Assembly (NCBI RefSeq): GCF_001746295.1
Contig: NZ_MJAH01000019.1
Coordinates: 1 to 64,000 of the forward strand
DNA length: 64,000 nt
Source of the DNA: Streptomyces sp. LUP47B
GTDB lineage: Bacteria > Actinomycetota > Actinomycetes > Streptomycetales > Streptomycetaceae
Reading direction: 5' to 3'
Both the position numbers and the translations under genes were made by a program. Positions within the stretch are counted from its first letter, which is position 1. Each line of letters begins with the position of its first letter. The notes beneath the pieces are model-generated. The model saw only the letters and a list, made by a program, of their open reading frames with translations, was not told the origin of the DNA and did no database searches. Shown here in pieces: positions 32,276 through 40,796 of this stretch.

Positions 32276-33730
32276 ATGACGTTCGTGACTTCACAGATCA
32301 GCCGTCGCAGCATGCTCAAGGCGGCGGGAGCCGCGGGTGTCGCGGTGACCGCCGCGACGGCCGCGCCCGCCACCGCCGCCGAATCCGCGTTTGCGCACCC
32401 GGGTCTGCTGCACACGCGGGCCGACCTCGCCCGCATGGCCGCGAAGGTGAAGGCGGGCGCCGCGCCCTACACGGCCGGCTTCGCCAGGCTGACCGCCAAC
32501 CGCCATGCGCAGAGCGGCTGGACGCCCAACCCGCAGGCGACGGTGTACCGGGGCGCGGGCAGCCCGCAGAACTACACGACGCTCTACAACGACATCCACG
32601 CCGCGTACCAGAACGGCCTGCGCCACCACGTCAGCGGCGACAGCGCGTACGCCGACACGGCCGTGGCGATCCTCAACGCCTGGTCGGCGAAGCTGACTTC
32701 CGTCGAAGGCAGCGCGGACCGTTTCCTCGCCGCCGGACTCTACGGCTACCAGTTCGCCAACGCCGCCGAACTGGTCCGGGATCACCCGGACTTCGACCTC
32801 TCCCGCTTCCAGGAGATGCTCACCAAGGTCTTCGCCCCGCTCAGCGACGACTTCCTGGTCCGGCACAACGGTGCCGTCGTCACCAACTACTGGACCAACT
32901 GGGACCTGTGCGCCATGGCCTGCGTCCTGGCCACGGGCATCTTCTGCGACGACGCCTCCCAAGTCGCCCGCGCGATCGACTACTTCAAGCACGGCGAAGG
33001 CCTCGGCTCCCTCAAGCACGCCATCCCCGTCGTGTACGACGACGGCCTCGCCGAGTGGCTGGAGGCGGGCCGGGATCAGGGGCACGCGCTTCTCGGGGTC
33101 GGCCTGATGGGCACGTTCTGCGAGATGGCGTGGAACCAGGGGTACGACCTGTACGGCTACGACGACAGCCGGTTCCTCAAGGGCGCCCAGTACGTGGCGA
33201 AGTGGGGCATGGGAGGGGAGGTCTCCTACACCGCGAACACTCGCGCGAAGGGGGCGATCGGGGGGTGGTCCGGTCGGGAGACGGCGTCCGCGGTGGCCGG
33301 CGTCGACCCCGCGATGACCCGCCCCATCTGGGCGATGATCGCCAACCACTACACGAAGCGGCGGGGGCTTTCGGCGTCGTACGTCACCCGGATCGCGGCG
33401 AAGTCCTCGCCGGAGGGTGGGGGCGGGGACTACGGCCCCAACAGCGGGGGCTACGACCAACTGGGCTTCGGCACGCTGGCGTTCACGCGGGACCGGGCCT
33501 CGGATACGGGGGCCTCCCCTGTCCCAGCGGCCGGCGCGAGCGCTCCTCCGACCTCCGGCGCCCGGCCCCAGACGGGGGGTACGGCGTCCCCCGCCGCGGG
33601 CGACGACCTCGCGGCCAGCGGCTCCAACGACATCGTCGGCTGGTCCGCGGCCGCGGGGGTCACCGCGGTGGCGGGGGGACTGCTTTTGCTGCGGCGGCGG
33701 GATCGAGTGCGGCATGGGGGTACCGAGTAG
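32276..33730 (+). CDS. Secreted alginate-lyase-family protein with possible sortase signal
   Basis: 484 residues from ATG 32276, or 481 from GTG 32285, which has GAGGA 9 bp upstream. The N-terminus SRRSMLKAAGAAGVAVTAAT is a twin-arginine signal. The body has the alpha/alpha-barrel alginate-lyase layout: HPGLLHTRADLARMAAKVKA, WTNWDLCAMACVLATG, and QGHALLGVGLMGTFCEMAWN. A Pro/Thr/Ser linker precedes LAASG, a hydrophobic helix (VTAVAGGLLLLRRRD) and a short Arg tail, a cell-wall sorting layout. The likely role is degradation of an anionic polysaccharide at the cell surface; the substrate is unproven. Confidence 0.85.
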   Translation: MTFVTSQISRRSMLKAAGAAGVAVTAATAAPATAAESAFAHPGLLHTRADLARMAAKVKAGAAPYTAGFARLTANRHAQSGWTPNPQATVYRGAGSPQNYTTLYNDIHAAYQNGLRHHVSGDSAYADTAVAILNAWSAKLTSVEGSADRFLAAGLYGYQFANAAELVRDHPDFDLSRFQEMLTKVFAPLSDDFLVRHNGAVVTNYWTNWDLCAMACVLATGIFCDDASQVARAIDYFKHGEGLGSLKHAIPVVYDDGLAEWLEAGRDQGHALLGVGLMGTFCEMAWNQGYDLYGYDDSRFLKGAQYVAKWGMGGEVSYTANTRAKGAIGGWSGRETASAVAGVDPAMTRPIWAMIANHYTKRRGLSASYVTRIAAKSSPEGGGGDYGPNSGGYDQLGFGTLAFTRDRASDTGASPVPAAGASAPPTSGARPQTGGTASPAAGDDLAASGSNDIVGWSAAAGVTAVAGGLLLLRRRDRVRHGGTE

Positions 33731-34027
33731 GGGGTGCCGGGTCAGGTTGTCGGGCGAGTGCGGGCCGGTGGGGGCTGGTCGCGCAGTTCCCCGCGGGCAG
33801 CTGCGCTGGGCTTGGGTGGGGCGCCTATGGGGGTGCCGGGTCAGGTTGTCGGGCGAGTGCGGGCCGGTGGAGGCTGCTCGCGCGGTTCCCCGCGGACAGC
33901 TGCGCTGGGCTTGGGTGGGGCGCCTATGGGGGTGCCGGGTCAGGTTGTCGGGCGAGTGCGGGCCGGTGGGGGCTGGTCGCGCAGTTCCCCGCGCCCCTGG
34001 GGAGTTGCAGTCACCGGCGCCACGACG
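33731..34027 (+). repeat. Three 99-bp tandem repeats after the alginate-lyase gene
   Basis: Units start at 33731, 33830 and 33929. Each begins GGGGTGCCGGGTCAGGTTGT and contains CGCGCAGTTCCCCGCG; the third diverges after about 65 bp into a GCCCCTGGGG end. Identity between units one and two is very high. The period is a multiple of three and frames are open, but no start with ribosome site is present, so it is treated as non-coding. Confidence 0.85.
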
Positions 34028-34351
34028 GACCGATCCTCACCCCCCCCCGCACCACCTCGCGCGCCCGGCGGACCGCCGGCCCCACCGCGCGCCACGACGG
34101 ACTGTTCGCCGTACCGCGCGCCGCGACGGGCCGTTGGCCGCGTACGGCGCGCAGGGGACGGGGTGGGGGGTGTCCGCCCGCAGCGGCCGGCGTCCGTTAC
34201 AGGGCACTGTTGAAGCAGCCGAGCCGCCGGACCGAGGACGGACACCCCCCACCCCGGCCCCGACCCACCCACCGAACCCCACGCGCTACACCCGCCCCCA
34301 CCGAAGCCGAAACGGGCCGCCGCAGGCATCCAGGGGCGCGGGGAACTGCGC
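33979..34351. repeat. Exact 20-bp inverted repeat flanking the non-coding block
   Basis: GCGCAGTTCCCCGCGCCCCT at 33979-33998 has its exact reverse complement at 34332-34351. Similar GTTCCCCGCGCCCC sequences are scattered between genes in Streptomyces genomes. The pair encloses 333 bp with an internal hairpin and precedes the convergent MFS stop at 34377. The 33731-34376 stretch contains no credible gene. Confidence 0.85.
34159..34256. repeat. 18-bp perfect hairpin with 62-nt loop
   Basis: CGGGGTGGGGGGTGTCCG (34159-34176) and its exact reverse complement (34239-34256) enclose a 62-nt loop with a G/C-rich 5' part and a GCACTGTTGAAGCAGCC segment. Could be a transcription terminator, a folded RNA or a mobile repeat. 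No coding evidence. Confidence 0.7.
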
Positions 34352-34376
34352 AAAAACGCCCGCCCCCACCAACCGC

Positions 34377-35828
34377 TCACGTCGCAGTCAGCGGCTTCGC
34401 GATGTCCTCCAGCGACCGCCGCTCCGCCCGCACCGCAAGGAACGCCGCCACCAACCCCGCCGCGCACATCAGCCCCGCGCCGATCTGGAAGGCAAGCACC
34501 GTGTCACCGACCTTCCCCGTGTTCGTCAGGTCGGCGAACAGCAGCGGCCCGCTGATACCGCCCGCCGCCGTACCCAGCGCGTAGAAGAACGCGATCGACA
34601 TCGCCCGCGTCTCCATCGGGAACACCTCGGACACCGTGAGGTAGGCGCTCGACGCCCCCGCCGACGCGAAGAACAGAACCGCGCACCAGCACGCCGTCAA
34701 CGTGCCCGCGCTCAACGACCCCTGGTCGAACAGCCACGCCGTCCCGAACAGCAGCAGCCCCGACAGCAGATACGTCGACGAGATCATCACCCGCCGCCCC
34801 ACCGTGTCGAACAGCTTCCCCAGCAACAGCGGCCCACAGAAGTTACCGATCGCGATGACCGCGAAGTAGTACCCGGTGTCCCCCGTCGGCACGTCGAAGA
34901 ACTTCGTGAGGATCGCCCCGAACCCGAACGTGATCGCGTTGTAGAGGAAGGCCTGGCCGATGAACAACGAAAACCCCAGCACCGAACGGCGCCGGTAGTC
35001 CGAGAACACCGTTCGCGCGATCTCCACGAACGTCACACTCCGCCGCTGATGGATCGTGATCTCGCCCTCGGGCGCCGGCAGAGCGGACCCCCGCTCCGCC
35101 TCCACCCGCTGCTCGATCGACGTGACGATCCGCTCGGCCTCCTCGTCCCGCCCATGGATCAGCAACCACCGCGGACTCTCCGGCACATGCCGCCGTACGA
35201 GAAGGATCACGAACGCCAGCACAGCCCCGAGCGCGAACGTCAGCCGCCACCCCACGTCCTTCGCGAAGATGTCGGTGTTCAGCGCGACGATCGACAGCAG
35301 CGAGCCGCCCACCGCTCCCAGCCAGAAACTCCCGTTGATCATCAGGTCGACCCGGCCCCGGTACTGCGCCGGGATCAGCTCGTCGATCGCGGAGTTGATC
35401 GCCGCGTACTCCCCGCCGATCCCGAACCCGGTCAGGAAGCGGAACGCGAAGAACCACCAGGACTCGAAGGCGACCGACGTGAGCGCCGTGGCGGCGAGAT
35501 ACACCGCCAGAGTGATCATGAACAGCTTTTTACGGCCCCATTTGTCCGTCAACCGGCCCCAGAACAGCGCCCCCACACACGCCCCGGCCACATACAGCGC
35601 CGCCGCGATCCCGGTGACCTGCCCGGAGGAGATGGACAGCCCGCTCCCCGGCTCCGAGAGCCGGCTCGCGATGTTGCCGACGACCGTGACCTCCAGGCCG
35701 TCGAGGATCCACACGGTGCCGAGTCCGATGACGATCGTCCAGTGCCAACGCGACCAGGGAAGCCGGTCGAGTCTGGCGGGGATGTTGGTCGTCACGGTAC
35801 GGCCGGTATCGGCCTGGGCTGTGGTCAC
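34377..35828 (-). CDS. MFS transporter, sugar/aromatic-acid porter type
   Basis: 483 residues, 12 helices. Motif A appears as WGRLTDKWGRKKLFMITLAV and after helix 6 as GKLFDTVGRRVMISS; PESPRWLL is the sugar/organic-acid porter signature. The central loop (about residues 215-260) is basic and acidic. Proton-coupled uptake of an organic acid, sugar or inorganic solute is likely. GTG start at 35828, preceded by GGGAGGGAG. It is an isolated gene; no catabolic genes are adjacent. Confidence 0.9.
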   Translation of the reverse strand: MTTAQADTGRTVTTNIPARLDRLPWSRWHWTIVIGLGTVWILDGLEVTVVGNIASRLSEPGSGLSISSGQVTGIAAALYVAGACVGALFWGRLTDKWGRKKLFMITLAVYLAATALTSVAFESWWFFAFRFLTGFGIGGEYAAINSAIDELIPAQYRGRVDLMINGSFWLGAVGGSLLSIVALNTDIFAKDVGWRLTFALGAVLAFVILLVRRHVPESPRWLLIHGRDEEAERIVTSIEQRVEAERGSALPAPEGEITIHQRRSVTFVEIARTVFSDYRRRSVLGFSLFIGQAFLYNAITFGFGAILTKFFDVPTGDTGYYFAVIAIGNFCGPLLLGKLFDTVGRRVMISSTYLLSGLLLFGTAWLFDQGSLSAGTLTACWCAVLFFASAGASSAYLTVSEVFPMETRAMSIAFFYALGTAAGGISGPLLFADLTNTGKVGDTVLAFQIGAGLMCAAGLVAAFLAVRAERRSLEDIAKPLTAT

Positions 35829-35928
35829 GGAAGGGCTCCCTCCCCGTCAGGCGATCGGCGGGCGATCGGCGGGCGAACGTCACCCGGGTGCCCCCGACCA
35901 GCCCGCCTACGCCCTGCCTACGCCCCGC

Positions 35929-37296
35929 CTACGCCCCCAGCACCCGCGACACCGTGTAGATCAACAACCCCGCGAGCGACCCCACGACCGTGCCGTTGAT
36001 CCGGATGAACTGAAGGTCACGGCCGATGTGCGCCTCGATCTTCCGCGTCGTGTGCTCGGCGTCCCAGCCGGCCACCGTGTCCGTGATCAGGGAGGTGATC
36101 TCCCGCCGGTAGGTGGTGACCACGTACACCGCGGCCCCCTCCACCCACCCGTCGACCTTCGACTGCACCTTCGGGTCGACGGCCATCCGCTGCCCCAGCG
36201 ACAGCAGCGACGCCCGCACCCGCAGCCGCAGCTCACTGCGCTCGTCCTCGGCGGCGGAGACGATCATCGACCGTACGGCGGTCCAGGCGGACGCGATCAG
36301 GTCCTGGACCTCGCCGCGGCCCAGCACCTCGCCCTTGAGCCGCTCGACACGCGCGCGGGTGTCAGTGTCGGACTGGAGGTCCGAGGCGAAGTCCGTCAGG
36401 AACCGGTCCAGCGCGCCCCGCGCCGGATGGGACGGCATGTCCCGCATCTCGGTGACGAAGCGCAGCAGCTCCTTGTAGACCCGCTCGCCGACCTTCTTGT
36501 CGACGAAACGCGGGGTCCAGCCCGGGGCGCCCCCCTGCACCGCGTCCATGACCTGGTCGTCGTGCAGCACGAGCCAGTCGTGGGCCCGGGCCACCACCAG
36601 GTCGACGACCCGCCGGTGCCCGCCGTCGGCGACGACCTTGTCCAGCATCTTCCCGATGCCGGGCGCGATCTCCTGGGCGTCGGCCCGCCGGGTGATCGCC
36701 TCACCGACCACGGCCTGGACATCGGAGTCCCGCAGGACGGTCAAGGCACCCCTGAGCGCGGCCGACAGCTCCGCCGTGACCCGGTCGGCGTGCTCGGGCT
36801 CGGCCAGCCACGTCCCCAGCCGGCTACCGATCCCCACGGCACGCAGCCGCTGTCGTACGACGTCCTGCGAGAGGAAGTTCTCGCCGACGAACTCGCCGAG
36901 TGACACCCCCAACTGGTCCTTCTTGGTGGGGATGATCGCGGTGTGCGGGATGGGCAGGCCGAGCGGGTGGCGGAAGAGGGCGGTGACCGCGAACCAGTCG
37001 GCGAGCGCGCCCACCATGCCGGCCTCGGCGGCCGCGGCGACATAGCCGGCCCAGGGACCGGCCCCGGAGTTGTGCGCCCACTTGGCCAGCACGTACACCA
37101 CGGCCACGAGGAGCAGCAGTCCGGTGGCGGTGAGCTTCATGCGCCGCACGCCGCGCTGTTTCTCCAGGTCCGCTTCGCTGAAGGTGTTCATCGCACGTAC
37201 GGCCGAAGCGGGGACGGCACGGTTCACGGCCCCGTCCGGCCGGGCATGCTGCTCCACGTCAGATGGTCCCGTTTCCTGAGGTTTCGTACGATCCAT
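35929..37296 (-). CDS. DUF445 family membrane protein
   Basis: About 455 residues. An N-terminal helix (LTATGLLLLVAVVYVLAKWA) is followed by the family core EAGMVGALADWFAVTALFRH and PHTAIIPTKKDQLG. A long helical, coiled-coil-prone middle follows, and a hydrophobic C-terminal helix (FIRINGTVVGSLAGLLIYTV). These match DUF445 (YjiN-like) proteins, whose function is unknown. ATG 37296 was chosen; an in-frame GTG three codons upstream is possible. Confidence 0.9.
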   Translation of the reverse strand: MDRTKPQETGPSDVEQHARPDGAVNRAVPASAVRAMNTFSEADLEKQRGVRRMKLTATGLLLLVAVVYVLAKWAHNSGAGPWAGYVAAAAEAGMVGALADWFAVTALFRHPLGLPIPHTAIIPTKKDQLGVSLGEFVGENFLSQDVVRQRLRAVGIGSRLGTWLAEPEHADRVTAELSAALRGALTVLRDSDVQAVVGEAITRRADAQEIAPGIGKMLDKVVADGGHRRVVDLVVARAHDWLVLHDDQVMDAVQGGAPGWTPRFVDKKVGERVYKELLRFVTEMRDMPSHPARGALDRFLTDFASDLQSDTDTRARVERLKGEVLGRGEVQDLIASAWTAVRSMIVSAAEDERSELRLRVRASLLSLGQRMAVDPKVQSKVDGWVEGAAVYVVTTYRREITSLITDTVAGWDAEHTTRKIEAHIGRDLQFIRINGTVVGSLAGLLIYTVSRVLGA

Positions 37297-37491
37297 CCGC
37301 TCCACCCGTTCGGTGATCCCTCACACATTGTCCCTTCCTGACCGACTCCCGGAACAGAACAAGAGTTCCCGGCGTCTTTCCGGACGAGCGAACCGGAGGG
37401 GGTCTCGTCACCTACCCCCAGGTTCATGCCTCATCATGAGGTGATCAGATCGGAGCCCCGGGCTCCCATCGCCCTAGGAGAACAGCACCAC

Positions 37492-38826
37492 ATGACTCGG
37501 CGTCATGGTTACGCCCTTCTCGCCGCGATCATCGCCGTGATCGTGGCCATGTCCACCGCCATCTACGTCGGAGTGGCGGCCGACACCGGCACCAGGGACC
37601 GCACCTCGCTGTCCGGCCCCCGGCCCGCACGCCCCTCCGCCGCACCCGCCTCCGCCGGAGTCTGGGTCGGCACCTGGTCCGCCTCCCCGGTCGGCGCCGA
37701 ACCCGGCACCCAGGCCGAGGGCATGACCGGCCGCTCCGTGCGCAACGTCGTGCACGCCGCCGTCGGCGGTACGAGTGCCCGCGTCACGCTGTCCAATCTC
37801 TACGGCCGGACCACGCTGACCATCACGCACGCCTCGATCGCCCTCGCCGCCGGCACCCGGACCGCCGCCGCGAGCGCGGGAACCATGCGGCCGCTCACGT
37901 TCGCCGGCAACACCACGGTCGTCATCGCGGCGGGCGGACAGGTACTCAGCGACGCCGTCGCCCTGGCCGTCCCGGCGGGCGGCGACGTCCTCGTCACCAC
38001 CTACTCCCCCAGCCTGTCCGGGCCGGTCACCTACCACCCGACGGCACGGCAGACGTCGTACGCAGGCGAGGGCGACCTCACCGAGGACGAGACCGGGACG
38101 GCGTACACCGAACAGGTCGACCACTGGCGGTATCTCACCGCGCTGGACGTGCTCAGCGGCGAGGCCGACGGCACGGTGGTCGCCTTCGGCGACTCGCTGA
38201 CCGACGGCAAGAACTCCACCGCCGACGCGAACGACCGCTGGCCCGACTACCTGAACCGGCGCCTGCGTACCGCGATCGCCGCCGGGCGGGACCTGCCCCG
38301 CTACAGCGTCGTCAACGCGGGGATCGGCGGCAACCGGGTCCTCTCGGACGCCCGTGGCCGCCCCCTGGAGAACCAGGCGGGCATCCGCCGCTTCCGACGG
38401 GACGTGCTCGACCGCCCCAACGTCAAGATCGTGGTCGTCGACCTCGGCATCAACGACCTCCTGCGCACCCCGGGCACCGCCGACCCACAGAAGATCCTCA
38501 CCGGCCTGCGCGACCTGGTCCGCCAGGCCCACGCGCGCGGCATCAAGGTCGTCGGCGCGACCCTCATGCCCGTCGGCAAGCGCGCCACCTGGACCGAGGC
38601 CCGCGAGGTCGTCCGCCAGACGATCAACGCGGAGATCCGCTCGGGCAGGGTCTACGACGCGGTGGTCGACTTCGACAAGGCGCTGAGGGATCCCTACGAC
38701 CCCCGCGCGCTCCGCACGATGTACGACTCCGGGGACCGGCTGCACCCCAACGACAAGGGGTACGAGCGGATGGCGGACACCTTCGACCTGGCGTACCTGA
38801 AGGGGTCGACGGCGGCACGGCTGTAG
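37492..38826 (+). CDS. Secreted SGNH/GDSL hydrolase
   Basis: 444 residues; ATG 37492 has AGGAG upstream. The signal anchor is YALLAAIIAVIVAMSTAIYV. Residues 60-230 are a beta-rich domain (GVWVGTWSASPVGAEPG). The catalytic domain has block I FGDSLTDG, block II GIGGNRV, block III GINDLLR and block V DRLHPND, giving Ser and Asp-x-x-His. Likely a lipase or carbohydrate esterase outside the membrane. It is followed by a large inverted repeat that probably ends transcription. Confidence 0.92.
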   Translation: MTRRHGYALLAAIIAVIVAMSTAIYVGVAADTGTRDRTSLSGPRPARPSAAPASAGVWVGTWSASPVGAEPGTQAEGMTGRSVRNVVHAAVGGTSARVTLSNLYGRTTLTITHASIALAAGTRTAAASAGTMRPLTFAGNTTVVIAAGGQVLSDAVALAVPAGGDVLVTTYSPSLSGPVTYHPTARQTSYAGEGDLTEDETGTAYTEQVDHWRYLTALDVLSGEADGTVVAFGDSLTDGKNSTADANDRWPDYLNRRLRTAIAAGRDLPRYSVVNAGIGGNRVLSDARGRPLENQAGIRRFRRDVLDRPNVKIVVVDLGINDLLRTPGTADPQKILTGLRDLVRQAHARGIKVVGATLMPVGKRATWTEAREVVRQTINAEIRSGRVYDAVVDFDKALRDPYDPRALRTMYDSGDRLHPNDKGYERMADTFDLAYLKGSTAARL

Positions 38827-38846
38827 CTGCGGGCCGGTAGGGGCTT

Positions 38847-38983
38847 GTCGCGCCCACGCGGCGGAGCCGCACATCGATACAGCCCCGCGCCCCTGGGTGG
38901 GTGCAGTCGCAGCATGCTTAGCTGCACCCACTCGTCTGGGGGCGCGGGGCCGTGACATCAGCGGCTCCGCCGCGGGGCGCGAC
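38847..38983. terminator. Large multi-segment hairpin between convergent genes
   Basis: Four nested perfect stems pair across a 15-nt loop: GTCGCGCCC with GGGCGCGAC, CGCGGCGGAGCCGC with GCGGCTCCGCCGCG, CCCCGCGCCCC with GGGGCGCGGGG, and TGGGTGCAG with CTGCACCCA. It fills the gap between the GDSL hydrolase and the convergent DUF1707 gene. It probably terminates both transcripts and resembles REP-like intergenic repeats. Confidence 0.85.
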
Positions 38984-39018
38984 CAGCCACAACGGACCCG
39001 CACCCGCCCACCGACCGC

Positions 39019-39753
39019 TCAGTCCTCGCCCCGTCGGAGCTCCCGGACCGCCTCCCGGCGATCGAGCCGCTCCTGCCGCCGCTCCTCGCGGAGCCGCTGC
39101 CGCTCGGCCCTCGTCACCTTCCGTTCGACCCCGACCCCGCCCCAGAACGCGAACCCGGTCACGACCACCCGAGGCGCGCCCGGCTCCCCTGGGACACCCT
39201 GCTCAGCGTGGTCGAACCCGCCCATGATCCCGATCCCGCGCACCACGACCTCGACCCCGGGCGGCACGATCACCTGCACCCCGCCCATGATCGCGACACA
39301 GTTGATCTCGACCTCGCCGTCGGCGAAGTTCGCCTCCCGCAGATCGAGCTCACCACCACCCCAGAAGGCGAAGCAGTTGAACCGCCGGGGCACGGTCCAC
39401 CGCCCCCTGCGCTGGAACCCGGACATCACGGCGACGGCCCACGTGGACGAGCCCTCACCGCCGACGATCCGGGACGCCCAACTCCCGTCCGGCTCGGGCC
39501 GCTTCAGCATGTCGACCCTGGGGACGGCCACCTGGCCGACCGGAAGATCCCGGGTGATCGGCGCGAGTTCGCCGTACGTCCGTGCCTTGTACGTCGCGTC
39601 CAGCCGTTCCTCGAACTCCTCCATGTCGAGCCGCCCCTCCGCGAGGGCGTCCCGCAGGACCTCGGCGACTCGCTCACGATCGGCGTCGGCAGCCCGCAGT
39701 TCCGGGCCGGGGGGCCTGGGGGATGTCCCCCCGGAAGACACAGCGTCGGTCAT
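39019..39753 (-). CDS. DUF1707 SHOCT-like protein with LiaF-like C-terminus
   Basis: 244 residues. RAADADRERVAEVLRDALAE with RLDMEEFEERLDATYKARTY is the DUF1707 domain. The C-terminal half repeats a beta pattern: FNCFAFWGGGELDLREANF, VAIMGGVQVIVPPGVEVV, GFAFWGGVGVERK, as in cell-wall-active antibiotic-response (LiaF-like) proteins. The last 35 residues are a basic coiled coil. No membrane helix is visible, so it is probably cytoplasmic or peripheral and linked to envelope-stress sensing. Confidence 0.9.
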   Translation of the reverse strand: MTDAVSSGGTSPRPPGPELRAADADRERVAEVLRDALAEGRLDMEEFEERLDATYKARTYGELAPITRDLPVGQVAVPRVDMLKRPEPDGSWASRIVGGEGSSTWAVAVMSGFQRRGRWTVPRRFNCFAFWGGGELDLREANFADGEVEINCVAIMGGVQVIVPPGVEVVVRGIGIMGGFDHAEQGVPGEPGAPRVVVTGFAFWGGVGVERKVTRAERQRLREERRQERLDRREAVRELRRGED

Positions 39754-39786
39754 GTACAGCAGCCTACGAGTTACCGCACCCCACGG

Positions 39787-40794
39787 CTACGACACCGCTT
39801 TCTCCGCTTCTCCGGCGTACATCTTCGCGATCACCGCCTCGATGTCCGGCTCCCGCACCGACAGATCCAGCAGCGGATACTCCGCCGCGACCCGCGCCAC
39901 CAGCGCCGCCGCCGACTCGGACGCGGGGAACGCCAGCCACTGCCGCGGCCCCTCCACCTTCACCACGCGCGCGGGCGGCGCCTCGATCGGCGGCAACTCC
40001 CGCTCCAGGTCCACCACCAGAGTGCGTTCGCTCTCGCCCACCTCGTGGAGTCCGACGAGGGGACCGTCGTACATCAGGCGCCCGTGGTCGATGACCATCA
40101 CGCGCGAGCAGAGCTGTTCGATGTCCTGGAGGTCATGAGTGGTCAGCAGGACCGTCGTACCGCGCTCGGTGTTCAACTCCCGTAGAAACCCCCGCACCTT
40201 GGCCTTGGAGATGACGTCGAGTCCGATGGTCGGCTCGTCCAGGTACAGCACCTCGGGGTCGTGCAGCAGGGCCGCCGCGATGTCACCCCGCATCCGCTGG
40301 CCCAGCGACAGCTGCCGTACCGGCACGTCCAACAGGTCGGCCAGTTCGAGGAGTTCGACGCAGCGGTCGAGGTTCTCGCGGTAACGGGCGTCCGGGATGC
40401 GGTACATGCGGTGCATCAGCTTGTAGGAGTCGATCAGCGGAAGGTCCCACCACAGGGTCGTGCGCTGGCCGAAGACCACGCCGATGCGGTGGGCGAGCCT
40501 TGTCCGCTCCCGGGACGGGTCGATACCCGCCACCCGCAGCCGACCACCGCTCGGCGTCAGGATGCCCGTCAGCATCTTGATCGTCGTCGACTTGCCGGCG
40601 CCGTTCGGGCCGATGTACCCGACCATCTCGCCGCGCGCCACGGTGAAGGAGATCGAGTCGACCGCCCGCACCTGGCGCCGCTCCCGCCTGAGGAAACCCG
40701 TCTTCTTGCGCACGTCGAAGACCTTCTCGACGCGGTCGAGTTCGATGAAAGCGTCTACCGCCAAGTCCGCCACCACGTCCACCACTTGGTCCAC
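39787..40794 (-). CDS. ABC-2 type exporter ATP-binding protein
   Basis: 335 residues; GTG 40794 with GGGGAG 7 bp upstream. Walker A YIGPNGAGKSTTIKML, Q-loop FGQRTTLWWDLPLIDS, signature LSLGQRMRGDIAAAL, Walker B VLYLDEPTIGLD and H-loop TTHDLQDIE are intact. The FGQRTTLWWDLP variant is typical of this exporter group paired with DUF990-like permeases. Last gene of a three-gene unit starting at 42417; spacing to the permease stop is 2 bp. Confidence 0.95.
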   Translation of the reverse strand: MDQVVDVVADLAVDAFIELDRVEKVFDVRKKTGFLRRERRQVRAVDSISFTVARGEMVGYIGPNGAGKSTTIKMLTGILTPSGGRLRVAGIDPSRERTRLAHRIGVVFGQRTTLWWDLPLIDSYKLMHRMYRIPDARYRENLDRCVELLELADLLDVPVRQLSLGQRMRGDIAAALLHDPEVLYLDEPTIGLDVISKAKVRGFLRELNTERGTTVLLTTHDLQDIEQLCSRVMVIDHGRLMYDGPLVGLHEVGESERTLVVDLERELPPIEAPPARVVKVEGPRQWLAFPASESAAALVARVAAEYPLLDLSVREPDIEAVIAKMYAGEAEKAVS

Positions 40795-40796
40795 CT

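Noticed and set aside
33734..34213. Open frame through the 99-bp repeats
   Set aside because: The period is a multiple of three, so any frame stays open; no start with ribosome site and no recognisable protein.
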